A stretch of DNA of 47,410 bases from an uncultured Oscillospiraceae bacterium (GTDB lineage: Bacteria > Bacillota > Clostridia > Oscillospirales > Oscillospiraceae), in contig CAJFNY010000038.1 in NCBI GenBank assembly GCA_904395865.1, positions 1 through 47,410 on the forward strand. Direction: 5' to 3'. This document shows, in pieces, positions 16,084 through 23,591 of the stretch. Every line of letters begins with the position of its first letter. Positions within the stretch are counted from its first letter, which is position 1. The position numbers were made by a program, and so were the translations under genes. The notes beneath the pieces are model-generated. The model was not told where the DNA came from. It made no database searches and saw only the letters and a list, made by a program, of their open reading frames with translations.

Positions 16084-16737
16084 ATGAAGAAAGCGATTTC
16101 CCTCCTCCTGGCGCTGACGCTTCTGCTGGCGCTGGCCGCCTGCAGCGGAGACGCCTCCGAAGGCACCGCCGCCCCGGAGACCACAGAGACGGAGGCGCCC
16201 GCTGCCCCCGCGGATACCGCCGAAGTACCCGAGGAGGCGCCCGCGGACGAAGCACCCGCCGCCGACGAGCCTGCGGCAGAAGCGCCGGCAGCCACCCAGC
16301 TGGCCCTGGGCGGGACGGCGTCCCTGGAGGGCGTGACCGCCGACCTGGCCATTACGGAGTTCCAGCACGGCGAGACACTGGGCAGCGGCATCTCCGTGTC
16401 CTCCCACAACGAGAACAACGAGCATTTCTGGCTGGCCGGCACCCTGACGAACACCGGCACCGAGACCCTCTCTGGCTTCTCCATCGACGCCATGGTCACC
16501 ATTGTCTTTGACGACACGTATACGTACGAGGGCGAATTCCTGATGATGGACGACATCGGGCCCTTCGCCGCGGCCGACGTGTACTTCTGGGCCGACGTGC
16601 CGCCGGCCATGCTGGAGAACTACGGGACCGTCAAGGTCCAGTTCGCCTACAACGACGGCTTTGCCGAGTACGACTGGGCAGCCAACGACTACGAAAAGAC
16701 ACTGGACGGCTACGACCACATCTGCGAGATGCAGTAA
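16084..16737 (+). CDS. Secreted lipoprotein of unknown function
   Basis: 217 aa, ATG at 16084 after AAAGGAAG. The type II signal peptide ends in LALAAC, with C20 as the lipidated residue, so LspA should process it. A long Ala/Glu/Pro/Thr-rich linker (about 21-70) leads to a single beta-rich domain (about 72-217), with TNTGTETLSGFSIDAMV typical of FxLYD/DUF4352-like immunoglobulin-like folds. It shares the start ACSGDxS, the linker style and the upstream cassette with the lipoprotein at 19819-20535, so the two may be diverged paralogues. No ligand is evident. Confidence 0.88.
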   Translation: MKKAISLLLALTLLLALAACSGDASEGTAAPETTETEAPAAPADTAEVPEEAPADEAPAADEPAAEAPAATQLALGGTASLEGVTADLAITEFQHGETLGSGISVSSHNENNEHFWLAGTLTNTGTETLSGFSIDAMVTIVFDDTYTYEGEFLMMDDIGPFAAADVYFWADVPPAMLENYGTVKVQFAYNDGFAEYDWAANDYEKTLDGYDHICEMQ

Positions 16738-16742
16738 CGCCA

Positions 16743-16776
16743 ATGCCCGGACGCCCCGTCGGCGTCCGGGCATTTT
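16743..16776 (+). terminator. Intrinsic terminator of the lipoprotein gene
   Basis: 13-bp perfect stem ATGCCCGGACGCC with its complement at 16761-16773, then TTTT. It lies between convergent genes, and the minus side also has a short T/A stretch, so it may serve both. Confidence 0.85.
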
Positions 16777-16781
16777 GCGCG

Positions 16782-18128
16782 TCACGCCGCCGGCTGGCCC
16801 AGGCGGACGACGGCGTCCCACGTCAGGGGGCCGGTGATGCCGTTGACGTCCAGACCCGCGTCCGCCTGGACGGCCCGGACGGCGGCCTCAGTGGCGTCGT
16901 CGTAGACGCCGGTGACGGTCACGGCCGGGACGAAGGTGTTCAGCTCTGCGGCGCGGATCAGGTTGCGCTGCAGGGCGGACACCTCCGGACCCTGCTGCCC
17001 CGGCGTCAGGAAAATGCCGGGGTACAGCTCATCGGAGAGCTCCAGCGCCTGGGCCGGCAGGGAGGTCCAGAGATCCCGGTACGACTCCGTCAGCGCGTTC
17101 CACGTCCGCTCACCGACGATGCCGTCCACAGCCAGCCCCTGCTCCTGCTGGAAGGCACGGACTGCGGCGTCGGTGGCCTCGTCAAAGACGCCGTTGATGG
17201 AGACCAGCGGCAGAGAGCTGTTGAAGTACGCGAGCAGGGACAGGTAGTATTGGATGATCTGCACCGGCTCGCCGGTGTCCCCCAGGCGCAGAGGGCTGAC
17301 GAAGATGCGGTCCACCTCCTCCAGCCGCAGCCCCTCGCCGGCCAGCTCGCTGAGGCCCTTGACGGCGCCGAAGATGGACTTGATCCGGTACCAGGTGGCC
17401 TTGCCGACGATGCCGTCCACTGCCAGGTTGAAGATCTGCTGGAAGCGGCGGACCATGGCCTCGGTCTCGGTGCCGTAGATGCCGTCCACCTCCAGCGGGC
17501 CGCCCATGGCCGGGTAATTCCGGGCGATGCGGTTCAGCTGCCGCTGGATCAGGGCCACGTCCTCGCCGGCGACGCCCAGCCGCAGCAGCCGGCCGTGGAA
17601 GGACGGCAGGTTCGGCCCCGTGGGCGCGTCAAAGACGATGTTGATGTCCTCCCCGTAGTAGTACTGGAGGATTTCGTAGGGAATCAGCCCCTGCTGCGCC
17701 AGATCCACGGTGCCCCACTGGGAGAGGCCGTCGCAGGTGGTGGTGGTGCCGTTGCAGTACTGGGTGAACAGCGGCTCAATGCTGCCCTGACGCACCACGT
17801 AGTCGTTGAAGATGCCGTCGACGATCTGGGCCACGTTTTCGAAGATCTCGCGGCCGGGGGTGTACTTCTGGTCGTACTGGGTGACGGCGGTGATGTCAAA
17901 GTTGTAGCCGCGGCTGCGGTACCACTCGGTGTAGACCCGGTTCAGGGCGTACGTGACCTGGGCGAGGATGTTGGCCCGCAGGGAGGACTCGGGCCAGGTG
18001 GGGTAGATCTCGCTGGAGGCCACGTTCTTGATGTAGTCGATGAAGGGGACGCGGACGTTGTCGGCGGCTTCGTCGGGCGCACCCAGGTGGACCGTGATGG
18101 TCTCGGGAATCACAGGCAGAATCAGCAT
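16782..18128 (-). CDS. SpoIID/LytB-like domain with three peptidoglycan-binding repeats
   Basis: 448 aa, ATG at 18128 after TTGGAGTGAGCC. Residues about 25-165 match the SpoIID/LytB pattern (VPFIDYIKNVASSEIYPTW, then LRANILAQVTYALNRVY). SpoIID proteins are lytic transglycosylases that trim glycan strands during engulfment. Three PG_binding_1 modules follow at about 183-247, 280-345 and 376-440, each with a DGI(V/Y)G or NGITG ending before a Trp. No signal peptide or membrane helix is visible, so it is exported unconventionally, acts in the mother cell, or is deposited on the spore. The start is 3 nt past the stop of the small upstream gene, which is certainly co-transcribed. Confidence 0.85.
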   Translation of the reverse strand: MLILPVIPETITVHLGAPDEAADNVRVPFIDYIKNVASSEIYPTWPESSLRANILAQVTYALNRVYTEWYRSRGYNFDITAVTQYDQKYTPGREIFENVAQIVDGIFNDYVVRQGSIEPLFTQYCNGTTTTCDGLSQWGTVDLAQQGLIPYEILQYYYGEDINIVFDAPTGPNLPSFHGRLLRLGVAGEDVALIQRQLNRIARNYPAMGGPLEVDGIYGTETEAMVRRFQQIFNLAVDGIVGKATWYRIKSIFGAVKGLSELAGEGLRLEEVDRIFVSPLRLGDTGEPVQIIQYYLSLLAYFNSSLPLVSINGVFDEATDAAVRAFQQEQGLAVDGIVGERTWNALTESYRDLWTSLPAQALELSDELYPGIFLTPGQQGPEVSALQRNLIRAAELNTFVPAVTVTGVYDDATEAAVRAVQADAGLDVNGITGPLTWDAVVRLGQPAA

Positions 18129-18131
18129 GGC

Positions 18132-18560
18132 TCACTCCAATCTCAGCTGTACCGGCTGAACGGTCTGGATGTCCTGGAAGATGTCCACCAGCGCCTCCAT
18201 GGGCACGAAGCCGTCGGCCTGAGCGCGGACGATGTAGACGGCGTCCGGGTTGGGCTGGTCCGGCGACATGGAGTTGGCGCGGGCCGGCGCCGGCAGGGAG
18301 ATGGCGTCGATGATGCCGCTCTCGTCGGTGGTGCCGGTGAAGAACACGTACTCGCTGCCGTCGGAAAAGGCGTGGCTGACGGTCACGGCCACGCCCTGCA
18401 CCGGGAACGTCTGCGGCCCGCGGAAGGCCTGGATCCGCAGAAGGCCGCGGTACGGGTTTTCCTGCAGAAACACCTCCAGCGGCGACGACACGGCGCACTG
18501 CTGCCGCCGCGGGCAGTTGGCGCAGCCGGCGGAGCAGGGGTAGTAGGATTCGGTTGGCAT
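18132..18560 (-). CDS. Small Cys-rich protein with carboxypeptidase-regulatory-like fold
   Basis: 142 aa. ATG at 18560 is preferred over a GTG two codons upstream because GAGAGGAG is then 7-8 nt away. The N-terminus has clustered cysteines (CSAGCANCPRRQQC), which may bind metal or form disulphides. The rest (about 35-142) has the beta-sandwich pattern of CarboxypepD_reg/SpaA-like domains (LLRIQAFRG, PVQGVAVTV, TDESGIIDAISLPAP). It has no signal peptide. It is the first gene of a two-gene operon with the SpoIID-like protein and is probably its partner. The biochemical role is unknown. Confidence 0.72.
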   Translation of the reverse strand: MPTESYYPCSAGCANCPRRQQCAVSSPLEVFLQENPYRGLLRIQAFRGPQTFPVQGVAVTVSHAFSDGSEYVFFTGTTDESGIIDAISLPAPARANSMSPDQPNPDAVYIVRAQADGFVPMEALVDIFQDIQTVQPVQLRLE

Positions 18561-18618
18561 GGGCACACTCCTCTCAATGGTTTCCTGCCATCAGGATATG
18601 TACCCGCCGCCCGTCCCG

Positions 18619-19230
18619 TTACGCCGCCGTCTCCCGCCTCAGCCGCCGGAGACCCCGCCCGGTCCACCACGCGCCGGCCAGGCCGGCTGCCGCCGCCGCG
18701 GTGTACAGCCACGTCCAGTCCAGGAAGAGCCGGAGCCCGTAGAGCGGGACGGAGGCGAACACGGCGCAGAACGCCAGCAGGTATCCGCCGCCCGCCAACC
18801 GCCCCACCAGCCCCAGCAGGCCCGAGACGGCCGTCAGCAGGCAGAGGACGAAGGCCACCCGCAGCAGCGGCCGGAAGGGCCGCGCCAGGGACGCGAACAC
18901 GAACCAGAACACCGTGTACAGCCCGGTGACGGCCAGGTGGCCCGGCGAGGCCCGGTCGCCCATCCAGGCGCCGCCGAAGTTGACCAGAAAGCTGGCAAGG
19001 AGCACGGCTGCCGCCAGGATGATGCCCAGCAGCAGCCGCCGGGCGCCGCGGAACGGGCGGAGCGCGGGGGCCGGCTGCGGCTCCAGCCGGGCCGTCATCT
19101 CCCGATGCAGCCGCCGGCAGGCGGGGCAGCCGGCCAGATGGGCTTCCACCAGGGCGGCCGAGGCGGGGCTGCAGGCCCCGTCGGCGTACAGGGGCAGCAG
19201 GTCGCGGACGACGTCGCAGTCCAAGTTCAT
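18619..19230 (-). CDS. Anti-sigma factor, zf-HC2 domain, multi-pass membrane
   Basis: 203 aa, ATG at 19230 overlapping the sigma factor stop as ATGA and preceded by GGAGGAGG. The N-terminal zinc-binding anti-sigma domain has the HxxxCxxC signature (HLAGCPACRRLH, about residues 31-41). About five hydrophobic helices span residue 65 to about 190. The domain binds and sequesters the cognate ECF sigma factor at the membrane. The long frame upstream of this ATG lies inside the sigma gene and is not used. Confidence 0.9.
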   Translation of the reverse strand: MNLDCDVVRDLLPLYADGACSPASAALVEAHLAGCPACRRLHREMTARLEPQPAPALRPFRGARRLLLGIILAAAVLLASFLVNFGGAWMGDRASPGHLAVTGLYTVFWFVFASLARPFRPLLRVAFVLCLLTAVSGLLGLVGRLAGGGYLLAFCAVFASVPLYGLRLFLDWTWLYTAAAAAGLAGAWWTGRGLRRLRRETAA

Positions 19231-19709
19231 ATCGATTCCTCCTCCAGCTGTGCGATGATCCGGGCCTTGGCTCGGTAGTAGGTGACGCGGGCCCAGCTGT
19301 CGCTCTTTCCGAAGCGGTGACTGATGGCCTGCAGCGGCACGTCTCCCAGAACGTGGAGCAGAAAGACCTCCCGGTACGGCTCCGGCAGGGCCTGGGCCAG
19401 GCGGAGGATCCGACCGGCGGTGTCCCGGTCGGCCAGCGCCTCCTCCGGGCCCGGCACGCCGTGGGCCGGCTCCGGGCCGGGCGGCGCGGCCCGGCGGCTG
19501 CGGCGCAGATGGTCCGTGTAGCAGTTCCGGGCGATCCGGCAGAGCCACGTGGCCAGACCGCTGTCGCCGCGGAAGGCGCCGATGTTCAGAATGGCCCGGA
19601 ACATGGTCTCCTGGGCCAGCTCCTCCGCCAGCGCCGGGTCCCGGCAGAGGCGCAGCAGGAATGCGTACACCAGCCCGCCGTACTGCCGATAGACGGCCTC
19701 AAACTCCAC
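19227..19709 (-). CDS. ECF-type RNA polymerase sigma factor
   Basis: 160 aa from GTG at 19709 with GGAGGGGGGG upstream. Region 2 is at about 5-75 (LAEELAQETMFRAI, WLCRIARNCYTDHLRR), with a Pro-rich linker, and region 4 at about 103-155 (LPEPYREVFLLHVLGDVPLQAISHRFGKSDSWARVTYYRAKARI). It is translationally coupled to the zf-HC2 anti-sigma gene. An ECF-type promoter sits just upstream, so autoregulation is likely. It is distinct in sequence and partner type from the sigma factor at 12253. Confidence 0.93.
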   Translation of the reverse strand: MEFEAVYRQYGGLVYAFLLRLCRDPALAEELAQETMFRAILNIGAFRGDSGLATWLCRIARNCYTDHLRRSRRAAPPGPEPAHGVPGPEEALADRDTAGRILRLAQALPEPYREVFLLHVLGDVPLQAISHRFGKSDSWARVTYYRAKARIIAQLEEESI

Positions 19710-19743
19710 CGGGATCCCCCCCTCCTGCTGCTTCTGCCCATTA

Positions 19744-19769
19744 GACGCACCGGAGCTCCCGGCGTTACA
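19744..19769 (-). promoter_or_regulatory. ECF-type autoregulated promoter
   Basis: Minus strand TGTAAC (plus 19764-19769), a 16-nt spacer, then CGTC (plus 19744-19747). This AAC/CGTC arrangement is the usual signature of ECF sigma promoters. It is 35 nt upstream of the sigma factor start. Confidence 0.7.
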
Positions 19770-19780
19770 GCGCCGCCGCC

Positions 19781-19810
19781 AAAAAAACGCCCGGAGCAGG
19801 GCTCCGGGCG
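19781..19810 (-). terminator. Intrinsic terminator of the second lipoprotein gene
   Basis: 10-bp stem CGCCCGGAGC (19788-19797) with GCTCCGGGCG (19801-19810). On the minus strand it is followed by seven T's. It lies 8 nt past the lipoprotein stop. Confidence 0.9.
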
Positions 19811-19818
19811 GGGTGCGG

Positions 19819-20535
19819 TCATGCGGCCGGGTTGATTTCGTAGACGAAGCTGGCGGTGGTGCCGTCGGAGGCGGGCAGCTCGACGGTCAGGGTGAACGGG
19901 TCGGACAGGCTGGCGGCCTCGGCCGGCAGGTCGATGGAAGAGCGGAAGGAGCGGGTCTCGCCCACCTCCAGCACGAAGTTCCAGGTAAAGACGGTGGTGT
20001 TCGGGTCGTTGCCGGTGGGCTCCCACGTCCCGCCGTCGGCGCGGTACTCCACGCTGTCCACCTGCCGGTCGGAGACGGCGTCGCCGTACGCCGCCGTCAC
20101 GAAGGGCAGCTCACCGCTGTAGCTGGTGCGGCCCAGGTTCGTCAGGGTGTACGTAAAGGCGGCATACGTGTGGCCGGTGGGGGCTACGAAGGGATTCTGG
20201 GCGTCGGCTTCGGCGTCGTACGCCTTGGGCAGGCAGTAGTTCTCGCCCAGGGTGTTGTCCAGAGCGATGGCCAGCTGGGCGTCGTCCAGGGTGAATTCGG
20301 CCAGGTCGGTGGAGACGGTGTCGCCCACGGCGTACGTCTCGGGGGCCTCCTCCGGCGGCGCTTCCGGTGTCTCCTCTGCCGGTGCGTCCGGCGTGACGGC
20401 GGTGTCGGACGGTTCGGCGACCCCGGCAGAATCGTCCGGGGCGGAGGGGGAGGCGGTCCCGGACGTGTCGCCGCTGCAGGCGGACAGGGCCAGCAGCAGC
20501 GCCAATGTCAGAGGGATCCATGCGGTCTTTTTCAT
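19819..20535 (-). CDS. Secreted lipoprotein, DUF4352-like domain
   Basis: 238 aa, ATG at 20535 after AAAAGGAGTCACC. The type II signal peptide ends in LALSAC. A Ser/Pro/Ala/Glu-rich linker runs to about residue 75. A beta-rich domain follows, with AVGDTVSTDLAEFTLDDAQLA and YAAFTYTLTNLGRTSYSG, the pattern of DUF4352/DUF5067 domains. These are surface lipoproteins of unknown function. The leader and start resemble the lipoprotein at 16084, and each is preceded by the same promoter-hairpin cassette, suggesting duplication or co-regulation. Confidence 0.87.
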   Translation of the reverse strand: MKKTAWIPLTLALLLALSACSGDTSGTASPSAPDDSAGVAEPSDTAVTPDAPAEETPEAPPEEAPETYAVGDTVSTDLAEFTLDDAQLAIALDNTLGENYCLPKAYDAEADAQNPFVAPTGHTYAAFTYTLTNLGRTSYSGELPFVTAAYGDAVSDRQVDSVEYRADGGTWEPTGNDPNTTVFTWNFVLEVGETRSFRSSIDLPAEAASLSDPFTLTVELPASDGTTASFVYEINPAA

Positions 20536-20592
20536 GGCTGGTGACTCCTTTTCGATGAAGTGTCTACCCGGCAGCCGCCGCGTCAAAAACAC

Positions 20593-20680
20593 AAAAAATG
20601 TACGAAATCCGGCCGGCTGCCTGGTATTTCGTACAATCTATCATATATATATATTCTGTCAAGTGCTTCCGGAAATTTTT
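20593..20680 (-). promoter_or_regulatory. Promoter-hairpin cassette, copy 2
   Basis: The minus-strand order is as in copy 1: AAATTTCCGGAAGCACTTGACA, AT tract, GATAGAT, inverted repeat TGTACGAAAT...ATTTCGTACA, TTTTTT. The AT tract is 4 nt longer than in copy 1, putting TAGATT 16 nt from TTGACA (12 in copy 1). The lipoprotein start follows about 58 nt after the T-run. Its upstream edge adjoins the truncated TM2 gene. Confidence 0.7.
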
Positions 20681-20716
20681 CCGGCGACGGCCCGCAGATC
20701 GTCCACCAGCTGCCGC

Positions 20717-20881
20717 CTGGGCACGCTGGGGATCGACCGCTTCATGCTGGGGGAGACCGGCATTGGCATCCTGAAGCTGCTGACACTGGGCGTCTGCGGC
20801 GTGCTGACCATTGTGGACTGGTTCACGGTTCAGAAGCGGACGAAGGAGCGCAACTATAACAGCCTGATGCTGGTGCTGTGA
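20717..20881 (+). pseudogene. 3' remnant of a TM2-domain membrane protein gene
   Basis: The plus-strand frame ending at 20881 reads LGTLGIDRFMLGETGIGILK and then a second helix and WFTVQKRTKERNYNSLM. This is the hallmark of TM2-domain proteins from the G-x-x-R-F-x-G turn onward. The first transmembrane helix, start codon and ribosome site are missing, and sequence upstream of about 20716 is unrelated and runs into cassette copy 2. It reads as a gene truncated by rearrangement. Confidence 0.65.
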
Positions 20882-20895
20882 CGGCCGTATGGTAC

Positions 20896-20933
20896 GCACC
20901 GCCCCCGCCTGCCCTGGCAGGCGGGGGCGGTGC
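20896..20933. terminator. Strong bidirectional hairpin
   Basis: A perfect 18-bp GC-rich inverted repeat (20896-20913 with 20916-20933) with only 2 nt between the arms. It lies between the TM2 remnant (plus) and the HD gene (minus). Confidence 0.75.
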
Positions 20934-20936
20934 CCG

Positions 20937-21431
20937 TTATACGGCGAACATCGCGTTCAGCATGCGGATGCCGGCGTCGCTGCGGAAGATCTGCTCCCGG
21001 GCGGCCAGGACGGCCTCGCGGGAGGCGCCGTTCTCGTGGAGGTTCACGAGGAAGTCGGCCTCGATCAGCAGCTGACAGTCGGGGCCGTCGATGCCGGTGT
21101 ACGTGTGGTGCCGGCCCACCAGGGTGCAGACCCGGTCCGTCAGCGCCGCGTCGAAGCCCAGCCGCTCCAGCATGCGCCGGGCCTCCGGCGGCCCCTCCCG
21201 CTCCTGCAGCGGGCCGGCGTCGGAGCCGTACCTGGCCAGCGCCGGCCGGATGCCGATGTCGTGCACCAGGGCCGCGGCCTCCAGAATGCGCTGGGTGTCC
21301 GGCGCCAGCTGCGCCTGCCGGCCCAGGAAGGCCGCGAAGGCGTGCACCTTCAGAAAGTGCTGAATGCGGTGTGGGTCACCGCCGTCGTATTCGGCCATGG
21401 CCCAGAGTAGCTCGTCCAGTTGGGTGTCCAT
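20937..21431 (-). CDS. HD-domain phosphohydrolase
   Basis: 164 aa. ATG at 21431 is chosen because AAGGGAG is 9 nt away; the ATG two codons earlier (21437) is only 3 nt from it. The HD motif is visible as H(I/F)..H near the start (RIQHFLKVHAFA) and ALVHDIG at about residues 62-68, with a later HHTYTG. HD proteins are metal-dependent phosphohydrolases acting on nucleotides or related phosphates. The substrate is not inferable. It is downstream of the YkoC-like gene on the same strand, 56 nt away, and could be read from the same transcript. Confidence 0.87.
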   Translation of the reverse strand: MDTQLDELLWAMAEYDGGDPHRIQHFLKVHAFAAFLGRQAQLAPDTQRILEAAALVHDIGIRPALARYGSDAGPLQEREGPPEARRMLERLGFDAALTDRVCTLVGRHHTYTGIDGPDCQLLIEADFLVNLHENGASREAVLAAREQIFRSDAGIRMLNAMFAV

Positions 21432-21487
21432 CTTCATCCGCTCCCTTCTGGAACAGTATACCGGAAAGCCGGCGGGATTTCCAGCCC

Positions 21488-22189
21488 CTACAGCCAGATG
21501 GCCGCCGCCGGCAGCGCCAGGCAGCAGACGACCAGGAAGGCCCAGTCCCGCGCCTGCACGCGGATGGGGGCAAAGTCGCTGCGCACCGCCTTCCCGGAGA
21601 AGCCCTTGGACTCCATGGCCACCGACAGCTCCTCCGACCAGCGGACCGACTTGACGAGCAGGGGAGCCAGCAGCGCCGGCGAGAACGGCAGGACGCGGAT
21701 GCCCCGGGCCCGGAAGGCCGCGCGGGTGCGCCGGAACTCCTGGGCCATGTGGGGGAACACGCCCCAGGCGGCCAGCAGGCCGTAGGCAAAGACCTGGGGC
21801 ACGTGGAACTGCCGCTGGAACGAGCGGACCATGCGGATCCGGTCGGTGGTCAGGGCGAAGGCGTAGCCCAGCCCGGCGTAGGCCAGGACGCGGCTGGCCT
21901 GGAGCATGCCGTTCCACAGCCGGCTGCCGCCCACCAGGAAGATGTCGGCCCGGACGGGCATGCTGCCGTCGGCGGCGAACCGGTAGCCGGTGAAGAACAT
22001 GCCCAGGGCCGCCAGGGCCACCGGCAGCAGCAGGAGCAGCAGCGTCCGCACCCGCACCCGGGCCAGGAGGATGGCGGCCATGCTCAGCACGAAGGCGGCC
22101 AGGTTCCACACCGGGTCCCGCCGGGAGGCCAGGACGAAGGTGGCGGCCAGCAGGCCGATGAATTTACACGCGGGGTTCAGCGACCGCAC
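21488..22189 (-). CDS. ykoC: ECF transporter T component (YkoC/EcfT-like)
   Basis: 233 aa from GTG at 22189, which lies inside the end of the ATPase gene (26-nt overlap) with AAGGAGGGG upstream. It is a membrane protein with about five helices. The cytoplasmic coupling region includes FRARGIR, and a second Ala-Arg-Gly-like motif is replaced by MESKGFSG. T components couple paired ATPases to the substrate-binding S component. Its position after a fused tandem ATPase and downstream of a YkoE-like S component under a TPP riboswitch matches the ykoEDC systems for thiamine or hydroxymethylpyrimidine. Confidence 0.85.
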   Translation of the reverse strand: MRSLNPACKFIGLLAATFVLASRRDPVWNLAAFVLSMAAILLARVRVRTLLLLLLPVALAALGMFFTGYRFAADGSMPVRADIFLVGGSRLWNGMLQASRVLAYAGLGYAFALTTDRIRMVRSFQRQFHVPQVFAYGLLAAWGVFPHMAQEFRRTRAAFRARGIRVLPFSPALLAPLLVKSVRWSEELSVAMESKGFSGKAVRSDFAPIRVQARDWAFLVVCCLALPAAAIWL

Positions 22190-23591
22190 GGAGCGTCCCC
22201 TCCTTCAGTTCCAGAATCTCGTCGGCGTAGTCCCGGGCCAGCTGCCGGTCGTGGGTGGAGAAGATCAGCGCCACGCCCCGCTCCCGGGCCAGGCGGCACA
22301 GGGCGTCCATGATGGCCATGGTGCTGCGCCGGTCCTGGGCGTACGTGGGCTCGTCACACACCAGGCAGCGGCAGTCGTACGCCATCAGCGCGGCCACGCC
22401 CAGCCGCCGCTGCTGGCCCTGGCTCAGCATGTACGGCGAGATGTCCCGATACCGCCAGAGGCGGATGCCCCGGAGGATCTCCTCGCTCCTGGCCATGGCG
22501 TCCGGGTCCTTCCGGAGGCTGGTGAGGATCTCCTTCCGGACGGTGCCGCCCACGAACTGGTCCTGGGGGTTCTGGGTCACGAAGCCGATCTTCCCCAGGT
22601 CGGCCCGGCGGAGCTTCCGCAGGCTCCGGCCCTCCAGCAGCGCCTCCCCCTCGTAGGGGAAGAGGCCCGACAGCGCGCCGAACAGGCTGCTCTTGCCGCA
22701 GCCGCTGGGGCCCACCACCGCGTAGATGCAGCCGCGGCGGAAAGACGCGTTCACGTCCCGCAGCACGGCGTTCTCCCGGTGGCGGAGGGAGAGGTGCCGC
22801 AGCTCCAGCACCACGTCGCCCGGCGCCGCCGGCGGCAGCGACGGCGCGTAGGAGGCGCCGGGGACGATGATGCCCAGCGCCTCCAGCCGGGCCGCGTCCA
22901 GGTTCCGGGCGTCCAGCACGTCCGGCAGAAGCTGCCCGCCGTCCAGGACGCGGACCGTGTCGGCCACGTCCAGCCAGCTGTCCAGCCGGTGGTCCACCGC
23001 CAGGATGCCCACGCCCCGCTCCCGGTGGAGCCGGCCCAGGCCGGCGGCGATGGCGCGGGCGGAGTCCTCGTCGATGTTGGCGAAGGGCTCGTCCAGCAGC
23101 AGCCACCGGGGGCCGATGGCCGTCAGACAGGCCAGCATCACCTTCTGCCGCTCGCCGCCCGACAGGCTCAGCAGCGTCCGGTGCTCCAGGTGGGCGATGC
23201 CGCAGAAGTCCAGGGCCGCGCGGAGCTTCGCCTCAATCTCCGCCGGGTCGGTGCGCAGGTTCTCCAGGCAGAAGATCAGCTCGTTGCGCACCGTGTCCAT
23301 GCAGAACTGCAGCTCCGGGTTCTGGAACATCATGCCCACCAGCCGCGCCCGCTCCGGTGGGGCCAGGTCGCCGGGGACCTGCCCCTCCACGGTGACGCGG
23401 CCGGCCTGGACCAGGCCGGCCGCGTGGGGGTACAGGCCGGCTGCCAGGTACAGCAGCGTGGACTTCCCGCAGCCGGAGGCCCCGGTGAGCACCGTGACCT
23501 CCGACGCGTCGAACTCCGCGCTGACCTGGGTCAGCACCGGCTTGCGGTCTTCAAAGTACGTGAACTGCAGGTTTTCAAAGCGGATGCTCAT
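22164..23591 (-). CDS. ykoD: ECF transporter fused tandem ATPase (YkoD-like)
   Basis: 475 aa, ATG at 23591 overlapping the preceding stop as ATGA. It contains two complete ABC domains. The first (about 1-225) has Walker A GASGCGKST, Q-loop MMFQNPE, signature LSGGERQ and Walker B LLLDEPFANID. The second (about 255-475) has GPSGCGKSS, FVTQNPQDQF, signature LSQGQQRR and CLVCDEPTYAQD. It drives uptake by hydrolysing ATP together with the T component. Fusion of both ATPases in one chain is characteristic of YkoD and related systems. Confidence 0.92.
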   Translation of the reverse strand: MSIRFENLQFTYFEDRKPVLTQVSAEFDASEVTVLTGASGCGKSTLLYLAAGLYPHAAGLVQAGRVTVEGQVPGDLAPPERARLVGMMFQNPELQFCMDTVRNELIFCLENLRTDPAEIEAKLRAALDFCGIAHLEHRTLLSLSGGERQKVMLACLTAIGPRWLLLDEPFANIDEDSARAIAAGLGRLHRERGVGILAVDHRLDSWLDVADTVRVLDGGQLLPDVLDARNLDAARLEALGIIVPGASYAPSLPPAAPGDVVLELRHLSLRHRENAVLRDVNASFRRGCIYAVVGPSGCGKSSLFGALSGLFPYEGEALLEGRSLRKLRRADLGKIGFVTQNPQDQFVGGTVRKEILTSLRKDPDAMARSEEILRGIRLWRYRDISPYMLSQGQQRRLGVAALMAYDCRCLVCDEPTYAQDRRSTMAIMDALCRLARERGVALIFSTHDRQLARDYADEILELKEGTLRAVAEPRV

